A DNA stretch of 58,373 nucleotides from an uncultured Blautia sp. (GCA_900541985.1 UQLX01000015.1:1-58373), one strand, 5' to 3'; shown: positions 32,797-41,581, counted from the stretch's first letter. Program-made: numbers and translations. Notes: generated from the letters alone by a model not told the origin.

Positions 32797-34434
32797 ATGA
32801 AGAAGGTATGCAAACGGTGGAAATTTTGGGGATTGATGCTTGGTCTGATGCTATTTGCAGCCGGCTTTGCCATGCATTCTACGACTGTGGAAACTCAGGC
32901 AGCTGTAAATGGATTCCGGACAGTAAACGGAAAAACATATTATTATAAAAATGGGAAAAAATTAACAGGTACCAGAAAAATTAATAATAAATATTATTAT
33001 TTTGACCCCGGTAAGGGGGGCGCAATGCTAAAAGGCTGGTATAAAAACAGAAGTAATCAAAGAAGATATTTTGATCCCAAAACTGGTGTGATGCGTACGG
33101 GTCTTCGTCCTATAAGCGGAAAATACTATTATTTTGATGCGAAGACTGGATGGGCTCAGAAAGGTTTTAAAAAGATTAATGGACATACCCGCTATTTTAG
33201 TCCGTCTAATTATACTATGGCAAAAGGATGGATGAAGAACTCAAAAGGCCAGAAATGGTATTTTGATGCGAAGAATGGTATAATGAAAACCGGCTTGAAA
33301 TCAGTAGGTGGTCGTTATTATTATTTTGATCCCAAGACTGGCGGAGCGAAGCAGGGATTTATTAAATTTAACGTTGGCACCAGATATTTTATCGGCGGCG
33401 GAAATTATAGAATGGCAACAGGATGGCATACGTCGCCAAACGGTCAAAAGCGTTACTTTGATCCTAAAACGGGAATTATGAGTAAGGCAAAAACAAAGGT
33501 TTCCGGGAAATGGTATTATTTCAGTAAAGTTGATGGGGTTGCCAAGGGTGGCTGGCTGAATGAAAGTGGCAGAAAACGTTATTTTGATCCTAAGACATTG
33601 GTCATGGTAACGGGAACATGTGTTATTGATAATGTGAAGTATACATTTAATTCTTCAGGACTGCTGATTTCTTCAGAGCCGATGGCTGATAATTCAACTG
33701 CGGCACCTACAACACCTACATCGGCAAGAACAATGAAAAATTATCTTCTGAATGCCATGCAGCCGGTAGGAAGAACTTTGTATATATGGGGTGGTGGACA
33801 TAACACTACAGACGCAACGCGAAAAGGAATCAGCACCCGATGGACCTCTTTCTATGAAAGTCAGAGTAATAAATATGATTATGACAATTACCGTTATGAA
33901 ACAGAAAAAGGTCTTGACTGTTCAGGATATGTAGGATGGACAACTTATCAGATCATGCATTCCGAATCAGGTGTCGGTTCTGGCTATTCAGTGGTTTCCG
34001 GGGAAATTGGAGGTCTTTACAAATCAAATAACTGGGGTACGATTCTGAATCAGAATTACCTAAGTCAAAATGGTTATAAGCTTTATCCGGGAGACATTGG
34101 ATATAATGAAGACCATACATGGATTATTCTGGGTCAGTGTAGTGATAAGAGTGCTGTAATTCTTCATTCCACACCGAATGCGGGAGTTCAGATTTCTGGA
34201 ACACCGGTTCCGGGAAGACAGCCAAACTATAATAGTCAGGCAATTGCTTTGGCAGAAAAGTATATGTCAAGATTTCCGGGGTATAAGAAAATGGGAGCAG
34301 ATTTTTATCATACTTCTTCTGGTAACTATGTACAAAGAGGTTCTTACTTCCGCTGGAACAGCAAGACGCTCAGCGATCCTAATGGATACCGGTACAAAAC
34401 AGCCGATCAGATTCTTGCCGATCTGTTCAGTTGA
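32797..34434 (+). CDS. Secreted cell-wall-binding repeat protein with NlpC/P60-like domain
   Basis: A 545-aa exported protein. The signal peptide ends near TQAAV (about 36). Residues about 38-290 contain roughly twelve short aromatic wall/glucan-binding repeats of the YYFDPKTG type. A Thr/Pro linker leads to a divergent NlpC/P60 peptidase-like domain (about 310-520), with Cys375 in GLDCSGY and His440 in NEDHTW; the third polar residue is not obvious. It probably cuts peptidoglycan stem peptides. Codon use is more AT-rich than that of the genes on either side. AAGGAG lies upstream, but GAGGGG nearer the ATG is the likely RBS. Confidence 0.87.
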   Translation: MKKVCKRWKFWGLMLGLMLFAAGFAMHSTTVETQAAVNGFRTVNGKTYYYKNGKKLTGTRKINNKYYYFDPGKGGAMLKGWYKNRSNQRRYFDPKTGVMRTGLRPISGKYYYFDAKTGWAQKGFKKINGHTRYFSPSNYTMAKGWMKNSKGQKWYFDAKNGIMKTGLKSVGGRYYYFDPKTGGAKQGFIKFNVGTRYFIGGGNYRMATGWHTSPNGQKRYFDPKTGIMSKAKTKVSGKWYYFSKVDGVAKGGWLNESGRKRYFDPKTLVMVTGTCVIDNVKYTFNSSGLLISSEPMADNSTAAPTTPTSARTMKNYLLNAMQPVGRTLYIWGGGHNTTDATRKGISTRWTSFYESQSNKYDYDNYRYETEKGLDCSGYVGWTTYQIMHSESGVGSGYSVVSGEIGGLYKSNNWGTILNQNYLSQNGYKLYPGDIGYNEDHTWIILGQCSDKSAVILHSTPNAGVQISGTPVPGRQPNYNSQAIALAEKYMSRFPGYKKMGADFYHTSSGNYVQRGSYFRWNSKTLSDPNGYRYKTADQILADLFS

Positions 34435-34559
34435 TAAACAACAGCATATGTTCTTTATAACAAATCACGGGGAGAGGTTCCAAAAGGGACTTCTCCCCAT
34501 TGCTATTGCACAATCATTAAGAAATGTTACAAAATATTAAACTTATCATCAATTTCCTC

Positions 34560-34588
34560 TTGCAATCATGGGAATCATATGTTAATAT
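34560..34588 (+). promoter_or_regulatory. Sigma-A promoter for the PcsB-like gene
   Basis: TTGCAA (34560-34565), 17-bp spacer, TAATAT (34583-34588). It leaves a leader of about 60 nt that contains TGTTAC-N6-TGTTAA (34620-34637), a WalR-like pair with one base too many. Confidence 0.6.
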
Positions 34589-34655
34589 GTAAAAGAACTT
34601 AAGAAAGATATTTCGTAAATGTTACAAAACTTGTTAATTATATGAGGTGAGAAAC

Positions 34656-36026
34656 ATGAAAAAACGTATTGTATGTCTGATGTTAGCAGTTATGATGATG
34701 GGTACACAGGTTGCTACTGTAAGTGCTTCCCGTGAAGAAGAGCTGAGAGAAGAGCAGGCCTGGACAAGTGCACAGCTTGATTCCACTTATGCACAGATCG
34801 ATCAGTTCTATGCTGCAAAAGAGCAGCTTCAGAATGAAATTGCAGCACTGGACGCTAATCTTGTAAATGTCATGGTCTCCATTCAGACTCTGGAAGGAGA
34901 TATCAGCAATAAGCAGGCTGATATTGAGCAGACACAGTCAGATCTTCAGAAAGCGCAGAATGCTAAGGATAAACAGTATGCAGCAATGAAGCAGCGTATC
35001 CAGTATCTTTATGAAAAAGGTGGAAATGATGCATGGTTCCAGATGATGGTCAATGCAGAAAACCTTTCCGAGCTTCTTACCAAGGCTGAATACACACAGA
35101 AGATGTATGATTATGACAGACAGAGTCTTGAAAAATATGCAAATACAATTGAGCAGGTAACACAGCTCAGCAACCAGTATCAGCAGGAAAAGGCAGAACT
35201 GGAAGGCATGAAGCAGGAATATGAGGCTGAATCTGTAAATCTTCAGACTGCAATTGATGAGAGAAAAGCAACATCTGCCAACTATGATAACGAGATTGCT
35301 TACGCACAGCAGATGGCAAATGAATATGCAGCTCTGATCCAGCAGCAGCAGGCAGAGATTGAGCGTCTGGAAGCAGAGAGAATCGCAGCCGAAGAGGAAG
35401 CAAGACGTCAGGCAGAGCTGGCAGCAGCGGAAGAAGCTGCACGTCAGGAGGCAGAGGCTCAGCAGGAAGATACTACTGTCTATGACGAAGAAGGTAATGA
35501 AGTAGATGCAGAAGATGCGGCAGAAAACGGAGATGTCGTATATGATGAAGAGGGTAACGAAGTAGATCCTAATGAAGTTGTAAATAACGGCAGCAGTGAC
35601 GAAGTGGAATATGATGAGTACGGCAATGTGATCGACAGTGGTAACACAGTAGATCCTTCTGAATATCAGAGCTCTGGATCAGGCTCCGGCTCTTCAGTAG
35701 TAGATTATGCAACACAGTTTGTAGGAAATCCGTATGTATGGGGTGGTACAAGCCTTACAAACGGTGCAGACTGCTCCGGATTTGTACAGAGTGTTTATTC
35801 AAATTTCGGTGTAAGCCTTCCGAGAACTTCCTATGAGCAGCAGAATGCAGGTACAGAAGTATCTTATGCAGACGCACAGCCGGGAGATCTGATCTGCTAC
35901 GGCGGTCATGTGGCTATTTATATGGGAGATGGCAAGATTGTACATGCCTCCAATTCCAGAGATGGTATTAAAATCAGCAATGATGCTACATACAGAACAA
36001 TTCTGTCTGTAAGACGTCTTGTGTAG
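34656..36026 (+). CDS. PcsB-like peptidoglycan hydrolase (coiled coil plus NlpC/P60)
   Basis: A 456-aa exported protein. The signal peptide ends near VSASR (about 25). Residues about 27-245 are a long coiled coil of the PcsB/YycH-regulated type. A Glu-rich stretch with the repeat YDEEGNEVD (twice) and a Ser/Gly linker follow. The C-terminal NlpC/P60 domain (about 345-456) has Cys373, His418 and His430. The coiled coil usually docks the enzyme to FtsEX and keeps it off until division. GAGGTGAG precedes the ATG at 34656. A terminator follows. Confidence 0.9.
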   Translation: MKKRIVCLMLAVMMMGTQVATVSASREEELREEQAWTSAQLDSTYAQIDQFYAAKEQLQNEIAALDANLVNVMVSIQTLEGDISNKQADIEQTQSDLQKAQNAKDKQYAAMKQRIQYLYEKGGNDAWFQMMVNAENLSELLTKAEYTQKMYDYDRQSLEKYANTIEQVTQLSNQYQQEKAELEGMKQEYEAESVNLQTAIDERKATSANYDNEIAYAQQMANEYAALIQQQQAEIERLEAERIAAEEEARRQAELAAAEEAARQEAEAQQEDTTVYDEEGNEVDAEDAAENGDVVYDEEGNEVDPNEVVNNGSSDEVEYDEYGNVIDSGNTVDPSEYQSSGSGSGSSVVDYATQFVGNPYVWGGTSLTNGADCSGFVQSVYSNFGVSLPRTSYEQQNAGTEVSYADAQPGDLICYGGHVAIYMGDGKIVHASNSRDGIKISNDATYRTILSVRRLV

Positions 36027-36071
36027 TCCGAAAAGAAACATCGGTATCATTTAGTTAAGATAATAAAAAAT

Positions 36072-36109
36072 AGATCTTCATACTCAAAAGAGTGTGGAGA
36101 TCTTTTTTT
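36072..36109 (+). terminator. Terminator after the PcsB-like gene
   Basis: A 14-bp stem with G-U pairs (36072-36085 with 36090-36103), an AAAA loop and seven Ts. Confidence 0.85.
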
Positions 36110-36118
36110 GTAAAAAGA

Positions 36119-37186
36119 CTATAATTTTAATGCAAGATAAAGCACTACAGCATCCCGAAAGCTGCGGGGATTGTAGCCACAGTGCTGATGAATCTGGTTC
36201 AGCCGGTACTGCAGAGTGTTTTTGTGAAGAAATGTTTTTTCGCAGGTATCCTTTAAAGACATATTACACTGAAAATAGATTTCCAGAAGTTCTCTGTCTT
36301 TATCTGAAAGAGGACCGATAGTTTTGGAAAGGTATGAATCACGGTTTTTCTGATCTACAGATGAGAGGATCAGTTCCAGTGTAAGATCTTCAAATTCTCC
36401 ATAAAAAGCGGAATCACGCCGTAGGCTTTTTAAAACAGTCTCTGCTTCTTCGGAGGATTCATGGATTCGGTGCAGCGGAACAGAAGAACCCACTGCAGCC
36501 AGTACGGAACCATTGGATTCTTCTGCAAAAGTTTTCAGAATATGTTTTCTGGAGATAAAAACAGAGTGCTCCAGTACGGCCAGATACTGGTTAGGGTATA
36601 TAAAGGCATGAAGAGAAATATCCAGTTTCTGAAAAAGCTGAAGGATATCAGAGTCTGTAAACAGTCCGGGTTCTCTGCAGACGTCCAGACGGATCAGATG
36701 ACAGAGACTGTTTTCGTTCAAATTCCACCGGGAAAGATTTTCGGACAGGTAGTCAGGGTGGACAGACTCCTGCCCGATCAGACTTTTCAAAATATAGTTT
36801 TTTTTCTCTTCTTCTGTCCTATTGAAGGCGTCCAGTTCTTTCTCACGAATCAAGAGGTGAGTGATCCTTTCAGCCAGATGCGCATATTTCCGGATTTCGT
36901 CCGGATTTCCGGTGATTCCGATTACTGCGATCATTTCATGATTGTGATAAATGGGAAGATTGACGCCCTTTTGGGTTCCGGTAAAGCGGTCATTTTCTGT
37001 GACTTCAAGGACTTTGCCACTGACAGCTGCCTGTCTTGCGATTTCGTGAAAACTGCCGATCCGCTCCTGATCTGTGCTGGCAAAAATTCTTCCGGAACAT
37101 TCTATAAAATTTACATTTTGTCCGCAGAGATCCTTGACTGTGTTTACGATCTGCTGGGCAAGCGCTTTATTAATATAAGGATTCAT
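36119..37186 (-). CDS. CdaR family sugar-diacid regulator
   Basis: A 355-aa CdaR/PucR-type regulator. The N-terminal sugar-diacid recognition domain covers about 5-135 (LAQQIVNTVKDL start, GVNLPIYHNHEMIAVIGITG centre, given in parts by family). The C-terminal PucR-type helix-turn-helix covers about 300-355 (LKDTCEKTFLHKNTLQYRL). GGGAGGA precedes the ATG at 37186; the frame is open to 37255, but those codons overlap the hairpin. It follows glycerate kinase on the same strand, and a TATAAT at 37218-37223 could give it its own transcript. It probably controls the kinase gene in response to glycerate or sugar diacids. Confidence 0.87.
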   Translation of the reverse strand: MNPYINKALAQQIVNTVKDLCGQNVNFIECSGRIFASTDQERIGSFHEIARQAAVSGKVLEVTENDRFTGTQKGVNLPIYHNHEMIAVIGITGNPDEIRKYAHLAERITHLLIREKELDAFNRTEEEKKNYILKSLIGQESVHPDYLSENLSRWNLNENSLCHLIRLDVCREPGLFTDSDILQLFQKLDISLHAFIYPNQYLAVLEHSVFISRKHILKTFAEESNGSVLAAVGSSVPLHRIHESSEEAETVLKSLRRDSAFYGEFEDLTLELILSSVDQKNRDSYLSKTIGPLSDKDRELLEIYFQCNMSLKDTCEKTFLHKNTLQYRLNQIHQHCGYNPRSFRDAVVLYLALKL

Positions 37187-37244
37187 GATTCCTCCCGTAA
37201 TCTGAAGTGTTTCTTCTATTATATCATGCTGCGGGCACAGAAAG

Positions 37245-37275
37245 AAATCCCCCAAAGCTAAACTTTGAGGGATTT
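37245..37275 (-). terminator. Hairpin between glycerate kinase and cdaR
   Basis: A 13-bp inverted repeat (37245-37257 with 37263-37275) with one mismatch-type pair and a 5-nt loop. On the minus strand it is followed by CTTTCT, a weak T-tract, so it may terminate only partly and let cdaR be read through. Confidence 0.6.
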
Positions 37276-37282
37276 TTTATCA

Positions 37283-38404
37283 TCAGAAAAGTCGGAAAAC
37301 CTGTTCTGCACAGGCTGTCATATTAGACTTGGCCGTCTGGGGATCCATGGCTTCTTCAAGAGTGGAAATTCCTCTTATAATTGGAAAGAATGCGTCAATG
37401 CCGGCTTTGTTGCAGGCGGTGGCTTCTTTTGTCACGCTTCCTGCGAATGCAATGGTTCTGGCACCATGTTTTTTCCCAAGCCGGGCAACGCCTACAGGAG
37501 CTTTGCCCATGGCGGTCTGGTGATCCAGACGGCCTTCTCCTGTCACTACAATATCGGCATCTTTGATTTCATCCTCAAGATGTATAGCATTCAGGAGAAG
37601 CTGGACTCCGGGGGTAAGATCTCCGTTCAGGTAACTCAAAAAGGCGAAGCCAAGACCACCGGCAGCGCCGGCGCCTTCTGCAAGAGAGTGATCGAATCCT
37701 ATGGCCGCGGCAGTGACGGCCGCATAGTTGGACATACCCGCATCAAGTAAAGGAGCCAGTTCAGAGGTAACTCCTTTCTGTGGTCCGTAGATATAGGTGG
37801 CGCCCTGCGGACCGCAGAGAGGGTTGGTCACATCACAGGCAATCTGAAAATGGCACTGGGAGAGAAGCCCCATTTTATCTGACATATTTACAGAAGCGAT
37901 TTTTTCCAGTGCCTGACCTCCTTCTCCGGTATCTTTTCCGTTTTCATCCAGAAAAGAAAAACCAAGCGCCTTCAACATTCCGATACCGCCGTCATTTGTG
38001 GCGCTTCCCCCAATACCGATGATAAAATTACGGATTCCATTGTCGATGGCATGGAGGATCATTTCCCCTACTCCGTAAGTTGTGGCTTCCTGAGGGGTGG
38101 CGCGATCGGATAATGTGATCCCGGCAGCAGAAGCCATTTCCATAACCGCTGTATTGGAATTCTCCAGATAACCGTAATATGCTCTGACCGGATCGCCCAT
38201 AGGACCGGTGACAGTCAGATCGACCCTTTTCCCGTTCATTCCCTCGATCAGAGCATCGGTAGTTCCCTCGCCACCGTCCGCCAGCGGTTTTACAATGACC
38301 TCGGCTTCAGGATGAGCGGCCAGAACCCCGGCTTTTACTGCCATACCGGCTTCCATGGAAGTCATACTTCCTTTGAAAGAATCTACTGCTACAACAACTT
38401 TCAT
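37283..38404 (-). CDS. Glycerate 2-kinase (GlxK/GarK family)
   Basis: A 373-aa glycerate kinase phosphorylating D-glycerate at O2. Family stretches include VAVDSFKGSMTS at the start, PLADGGEGT, GIGGSATNDGG (nucleotide binding), CDVTNPLCGPQGAT and DIVVTGEGRLDHQT. The length is normal. The RBS GGGAGG lies before the ATG at 38404. It sits upstream of a CdaR regulator on the same strand, an arrangement widespread in Firmicutes for glycerate/glucarate use. No diacid dehydratase or aldolase genes lie nearby. Confidence 0.93.
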   Translation of the reverse strand: MKVVVAVDSFKGSMTSMEAGMAVKAGVLAAHPEAEVIVKPLADGGEGTTDALIEGMNGKRVDLTVTGPMGDPVRAYYGYLENSNTAVMEMASAAGITLSDRATPQEATTYGVGEMILHAIDNGIRNFIIGIGGSATNDGGIGMLKALGFSFLDENGKDTGEGGQALEKIASVNMSDKMGLLSQCHFQIACDVTNPLCGPQGATYIYGPQKGVTSELAPLLDAGMSNYAAVTAAAIGFDHSLAEGAGAAGGLGFAFLSYLNGDLTPGVQLLLNAIHLEDEIKDADIVVTGEGRLDHQTAMGKAPVGVARLGKKHGARTIAFAGSVTKEATACNKAGIDAFFPIIRGISTLEEAMDPQTAKSNMTACAEQVFRLF

Positions 38405-38558
38405 AAATAAACCTCCCGTTAAAAAATTAAGATCTCATCTATACCTGTATTTTATCACGGGAAAAACGGGCATGATATGTTGTGCAGGACAAAATATATA
38501 ATAATTTTTAAGTTTTTTTAGTATAGATACCAAGTTCATGGATTCTGGGAAGAGATTG

Positions 38559-38567
38559 TGCTATAAT
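38559..38567 (+). promoter_or_regulatory. Extended -10 promoter for the Spx/ArsC-like gene
   Basis: TGCTATAAT (38559-38567) is an extended -10 box with no strong -35. It overlaps an ATG at 38566 that would otherwise be taken as the gene start. Confidence 0.65.
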
Positions 38568-38592
38568 GGCAGAAAAAAAGGAGGACAGAACA

Positions 38593-38943
38593 GTGAAGGT
38601 TCTTGTTTACAGAAAATGCAGTACCTGCCAGAAGGCCCTGAAATGGCTGGCAGCCCATGAAATTGCTTTTGAGGAAAGGGCAATCGTAGAGGAAAATCCT
38701 GCTTATGAAGAACTGAAAGAATGGTATGAAAAAAGTGGACTGCCTTTGAAACGTTTTTTTAATACCAGTGGCAATTTGTATAAGCAGATGAATCTGAAAG
38801 ATAAATTAAAAGAGATGTCTGAGGAAGAGCAGCTGAAGCTGTTGGCTACGGATGGAATGTTAGTAAAGCGTCCTCTGGTTATTGCAGACGGATTTGTACT
38901 GACAGGTTTTAAAGAAAAAGAGTGGGAAGAAAAAATCCTTTAA
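38593..38943 (+). CDS. ArsC/Spx/YffB family thioredoxin-fold protein
   Basis: A 116-aa protein of the arsenate reductase/Spx/MgsR superfamily. The redox motif KCSTC is at about residues 9-13, the family stretch RRFFNTSG appears as KRFFNTSGNLYK, and KRPLVI and FVLTGFKEKEW close it. The GTG at 38593 follows AAGGAGGA by 7 nt and gives MKVLVYRKC, the normal start. The ATG at 38566 falls inside the -10 box. The absence of an arsenical transporter and the family features favour a general stress or reductase role of the YffB type over arsenic resistance. Confidence 0.85.
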   Translation: MKVLVYRKCSTCQKALKWLAAHEIAFEERAIVEENPAYEELKEWYEKSGLPLKRFFNTSGNLYKQMNLKDKLKEMSEEEQLKLLATDGMLVKRPLVIADGFVLTGFKEKEWEEKIL

Positions 38944-38987
38944 ATTTAATGCTTTAATATTGTACCGTAAAAAATACCTCTAAAATA

Positions 38988-39016
38988 TTGTATTTTTCCG
39001 CCGGATTGTGTATGAT
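38988..39016 (+). promoter_or_regulatory. Sigma-A promoter for citrate synthase
   Basis: TTGTAT (38988-38993), 17-bp spacer, TATGAT (39011-39016). The -10 lies inside an imperfect palindrome ATTGT...ACAAT (39005-39026), a possible operator. Confidence 0.7.
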
Positions 39017-39064
39017 AGAATACAATCTTGGAATAACTGAAGAAAAAGAAACGGAGGGGTACAT

Positions 39065-40498
39065 ATGACAGACCATGAAATGGTCAATCTTGATGAAATG
39101 GGAAGTATGAAGATGAGTATGGAGGCGCTTCAGGAAGAGCTTCTGAGTAATCATCGCATTGATCCCAATCTTTATATTGAATATGATGTAAAGCGTGGCC
39201 TCAGAGATTCTGCCGGAAAGGGTGTTCTTACCGGTCTTACAGAGATTTCTGATGTAACAGCATATGATCTGATTAATGGAAGAAAAATTCCGGCAGAGGG
39301 AAGACTGTATTATCAGGGATATAATATCTATGATCTGGTAGCCGGAATGGAAGGCCGTAAGTTTGGGTTTGAGGAAACGATCTTTCTGCTGCTTTTTGGC
39401 CGTCTGCCTTCCGAAAAGGACATGGATATGTTCAAGGGTGTCATGGCGAACTTTGAAACTCTGTCCGGCCGTTTTGTCCGTGATGTTGTGATGAAAGCAT
39501 CCAATGCAGATATTATGAATTCCATGCAGAGATGCATCCTTACTTTATATACCTATGATTCCAGACCAGAAGATACTTCGGCAGAAAATGTCCTGCGTCA
39601 GTGCATTGAGCTGATCGCCAAACTTCCGCTGATCGCGGTGTATTCCTATCATTCCTATCGCCATTTTCGCAAGGACGAGACTCTCTTTATCCGGAATCCT
39701 CAGAAGGGGCTTTCCCTTGCAGAAAACATCCTTCTGATGCTCCGCCCGGACAGTGTATATACGGAACTGGAAGCAAAGGTCCTGGATATTGCCCTGATCC
39801 TTCATGCAGAGCATGGCGGCGGTAATAATTCAACGTTTACTACTCATGTGGTAACTTCTTCAGGAACGGATACATATTCCTCAGTAGCTGCCTCTATCGG
39901 ATCTCTGAAGGGTCCCCGCCATGGCGGTGCAAACCTGAAGGTTCAGGATATGTTTGAGGATATTAAATCCCATGTAAAGAACTGGTCGGATGAGGCTGAA
40001 GTGGAGGCTTATCTCCGAAAGATATTAAATAAGGAAGCCTTTGACCGTTCCGGACTGATCTATGGTATGGGACATGCTGTTTATACGCTGTCGGATCCCC
40101 GTGAAGTGATACTGAAAAAGTTTGCACGAAAACTGGCAGAAGAAAAAGGGATGATGCAGGAGTTTGCACTCTATGAACTGGTTGAGAAGCTGGCCGGACG
40201 TCTGGTTATGGAGCAGCGCCGCCTTTTCAAAAATGTCTGTGCCAATGTGGATTTCTATAGTGGATTTGTATATACAATGCTTGGGATTCCGAAAGAGCTG
40301 TTTACACCGATCTTTGCCATCGCACGTATTCCGGGCTGGAGCGCGCACAGACTGGAGGAGATCCTCAATGCCAATAAGATCATCCGTCCTGCTTATAAAT
40401 ATGTAGGACATCATGAGGAATTTATTCCTATGGGCAAGAGAGATACCGGGGCAGATACGGTAGAGGCTCTGGAAGAGCAGAATGCTGAGGAAGAATAA
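39065..40498 (+). CDS. Citrate synthase (citrate/2-methylcitrate family)
   Basis: A 477-aa citrate synthase condensing acetyl-CoA and oxaloacetate. The N-terminal region is longer than in the Bacillus enzyme, as in many Lachnospiraceae. The catalytic His is in LHAEHGGGNNSTF, the second His in GMGHAVYTLSDPR, and the catalytic Asp in CANVDFYSG. The Arg for citrate is in YGMGHAV/ARIPGWSAHR. ACGGAGGGG precedes the ATG. No aconitase or isocitrate dehydrogenase gene is adjacent; mntP follows immediately. It probably feeds the glutamate arm of an incomplete cycle. Confidence 0.93.
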   Translation: MTDHEMVNLDEMGSMKMSMEALQEELLSNHRIDPNLYIEYDVKRGLRDSAGKGVLTGLTEISDVTAYDLINGRKIPAEGRLYYQGYNIYDLVAGMEGRKFGFEETIFLLLFGRLPSEKDMDMFKGVMANFETLSGRFVRDVVMKASNADIMNSMQRCILTLYTYDSRPEDTSAENVLRQCIELIAKLPLIAVYSYHSYRHFRKDETLFIRNPQKGLSLAENILLMLRPDSVYTELEAKVLDIALILHAEHGGGNNSTFTTHVVTSSGTDTYSSVAASIGSLKGPRHGGANLKVQDMFEDIKSHVKNWSDEAEVEAYLRKILNKEAFDRSGLIYGMGHAVYTLSDPREVILKKFARKLAEEKGMMQEFALYELVEKLAGRLVMEQRRLFKNVCANVDFYSGFVYTMLGIPKELFTPIFAIARIPGWSAHRLEEILNANKIIRPAYKYVGHHEEFIPMGKRDTGADTVEALEEQNAEEE

Positions 40499-41056
40499 AT
40501 GGGATTATGGGAACTTTTTGTGATTGCAGTTGGTCTGTCAATGGATGCCTTTTCTGTGGCAGTCTGTAAAGGACTTTCCGTCTGTCAGATAAAGAAAAAA
40601 CAGGTAGTGACGGTAGGGCTGTATTTTGGAATTTTCCAGGGAGGAATGCCTTTGATCGGCTATCTTCTTGGAACGGGCTTCCGGGATACGATCCAGAGTA
40701 TTGATCACTGGATTGCATTTATTCTTTTGTCACTGATCGGCATCAATATGATCCGTGAATCAGGAGGAGAAGCAGAAAATCTGGATGCATGTTTTGATTT
40801 TAAGACAATGCTTCCGCTGGCAGTGGCAACCAGCATTGACGCATTGGCAGTAGGTGTGACCTTTGCCTTTCTTAAGGTGGAGATTGTGCCGGCGGTGTGC
40901 TTTATCGGAGTGGTGACTTTTGTCCTTTCCTGTATTGGAGTTATTATAGGAAACCGTTTTGGATGTAAATATAAGTCAAAGGCAGAGCTGGCAGGAGGGA
41001 TCGTGTTGATTCTGATGGGGATAAAAATCCTGGCAGAACATACACTGCTTGCATAA
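40499..41056 (+). CDS. mntP: Manganese efflux pump MntP
   Basis: A 185-aa membrane protein with six segments in two inverted halves, each carrying the MntP Asp motif: GLSMDAFSVA near the N-terminus and TSIDALAVGVTFAF in the second half. The ATG comes directly after the citrate synthase stop (TAAATG), and its only RBS is in the end of that gene, so it depends on coupling. No yybP-ykoY manganese riboswitch is visible upstream, unlike many mntP genes. Confidence 0.92.
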   Translation: MGLWELFVIAVGLSMDAFSVAVCKGLSVCQIKKKQVVTVGLYFGIFQGGMPLIGYLLGTGFRDTIQSIDHWIAFILLSLIGINMIRESGGEAENLDACFDFKTMLPLAVATSIDALAVGVTFAFLKVEIVPAVCFIGVVTFVLSCIGVIIGNRFGCKYKSKAELAGGIVLILMGIKILAEHTLLA

Positions 41057-41064
41057 AAAACAGG

Positions 41065-41102
41065 AATGCTGTTTCGGAGACAACCCGGAGCAGCATTTTT
41101 TT
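41065..41102 (+). terminator. Terminator after mntP
   Basis: A 13-bp stem with G-U pairs (41065-41077 with 41085-41097) and seven Ts. Confidence 0.85.
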
Positions 41103-41126
41103 GACCTTTCACCGTAGGATATCAAC

Positions 41127-41155
41127 TTGACAGCCCATTTTTATAATAGTATGAT
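41127..41155 (+). promoter_or_regulatory. Sigma-A promoter for the eutS-eutS-eutP operon
   Basis: TTGACA (41127-41132), 17-bp spacer, TATGAT (41150-41155), about 50 bp before the start. A TATAAT at 41142-41147 is closer but badly spaced. Confidence 0.7.
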
Positions 41156-41203
41156 TTTAGGAGAATCTATGTCAAGATGCTTTCTGAAAGGAGAAAACAA
41201 TAA

Positions 41204-41569
41204 ATGGCAAACGATCATGGAGAACAGATCAGAATTGTGCAGGAGACGGTGGCAGGTAAGGAGATTACCTTTGCGCATGTAATGGGAGGTCCGGCGCCGA
41301 TCATCTATCAGAAACTGGGACTGAACCCTCAGGTGGATTATCGTTCTTCTGCAATTGGGATTATGAATATGACACCGCCGGAGTCTGCGGTGATCGCATC
41401 AGATATTGCGGTAAAAAGTGGGAATGTTTATCTTGGATTTGCAGACCGTTTCACGGGTACGCTGATCATTACAGGAGAGATTTCAGATGTTATGTCCGCT
41501 TTGACAGAGGTTGTGGATTATTTCCGTGACACTCTGGGATATGTAGTCTGCGACATCACAAAGAGATAG
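41204..41569 (+). CDS. EutS-like bacterial microcompartment shell protein (first copy)
   Basis: A 121-aa BMC shell protein of the EutS (circularly permuted, bent hexamer) class. The EutS signature is clear: VAGKEITFAHVMG at the start, then AIGIMNMTPPESAVIASDIAVKSG (quoted in parts) and LGFADRFTGTLIITG, ending CDITKR. GGAG precedes the ATG. It is followed after 12 bp by a second EutS-like gene and then EutP. There are no enzyme, hexamer (EutM/K-type) or pentamer (EutN) genes here, so it cannot make a compartment alone and must join a shell encoded elsewhere. Confidence 0.9.
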   Translation: MANDHGEQIRIVQETVAGKEITFAHVMGGPAPIIYQKLGLNPQVDYRSSAIGIMNMTPPESAVIASDIAVKSGNVYLGFADRFTGTLIITGEISDVMSALTEVVDYFRDTLGYVVCDITKR

Positions 41570-41581
41570 GAAGCGGGGCTT

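Noticed and set aside
34620..34637. Full WalR box before the PcsB-like gene
   Set aside because: TGTTAC and TGTTAA are spaced by six bases and not five, so it is only mentioned as WalR-like and not annotated as a site.
40400..40500. yybP-ykoY manganese riboswitch expected before mntP
   Set aside because: mntP begins directly after the citrate synthase stop codon, leaving no room for the riboswitch, and no such fold is visible upstream.
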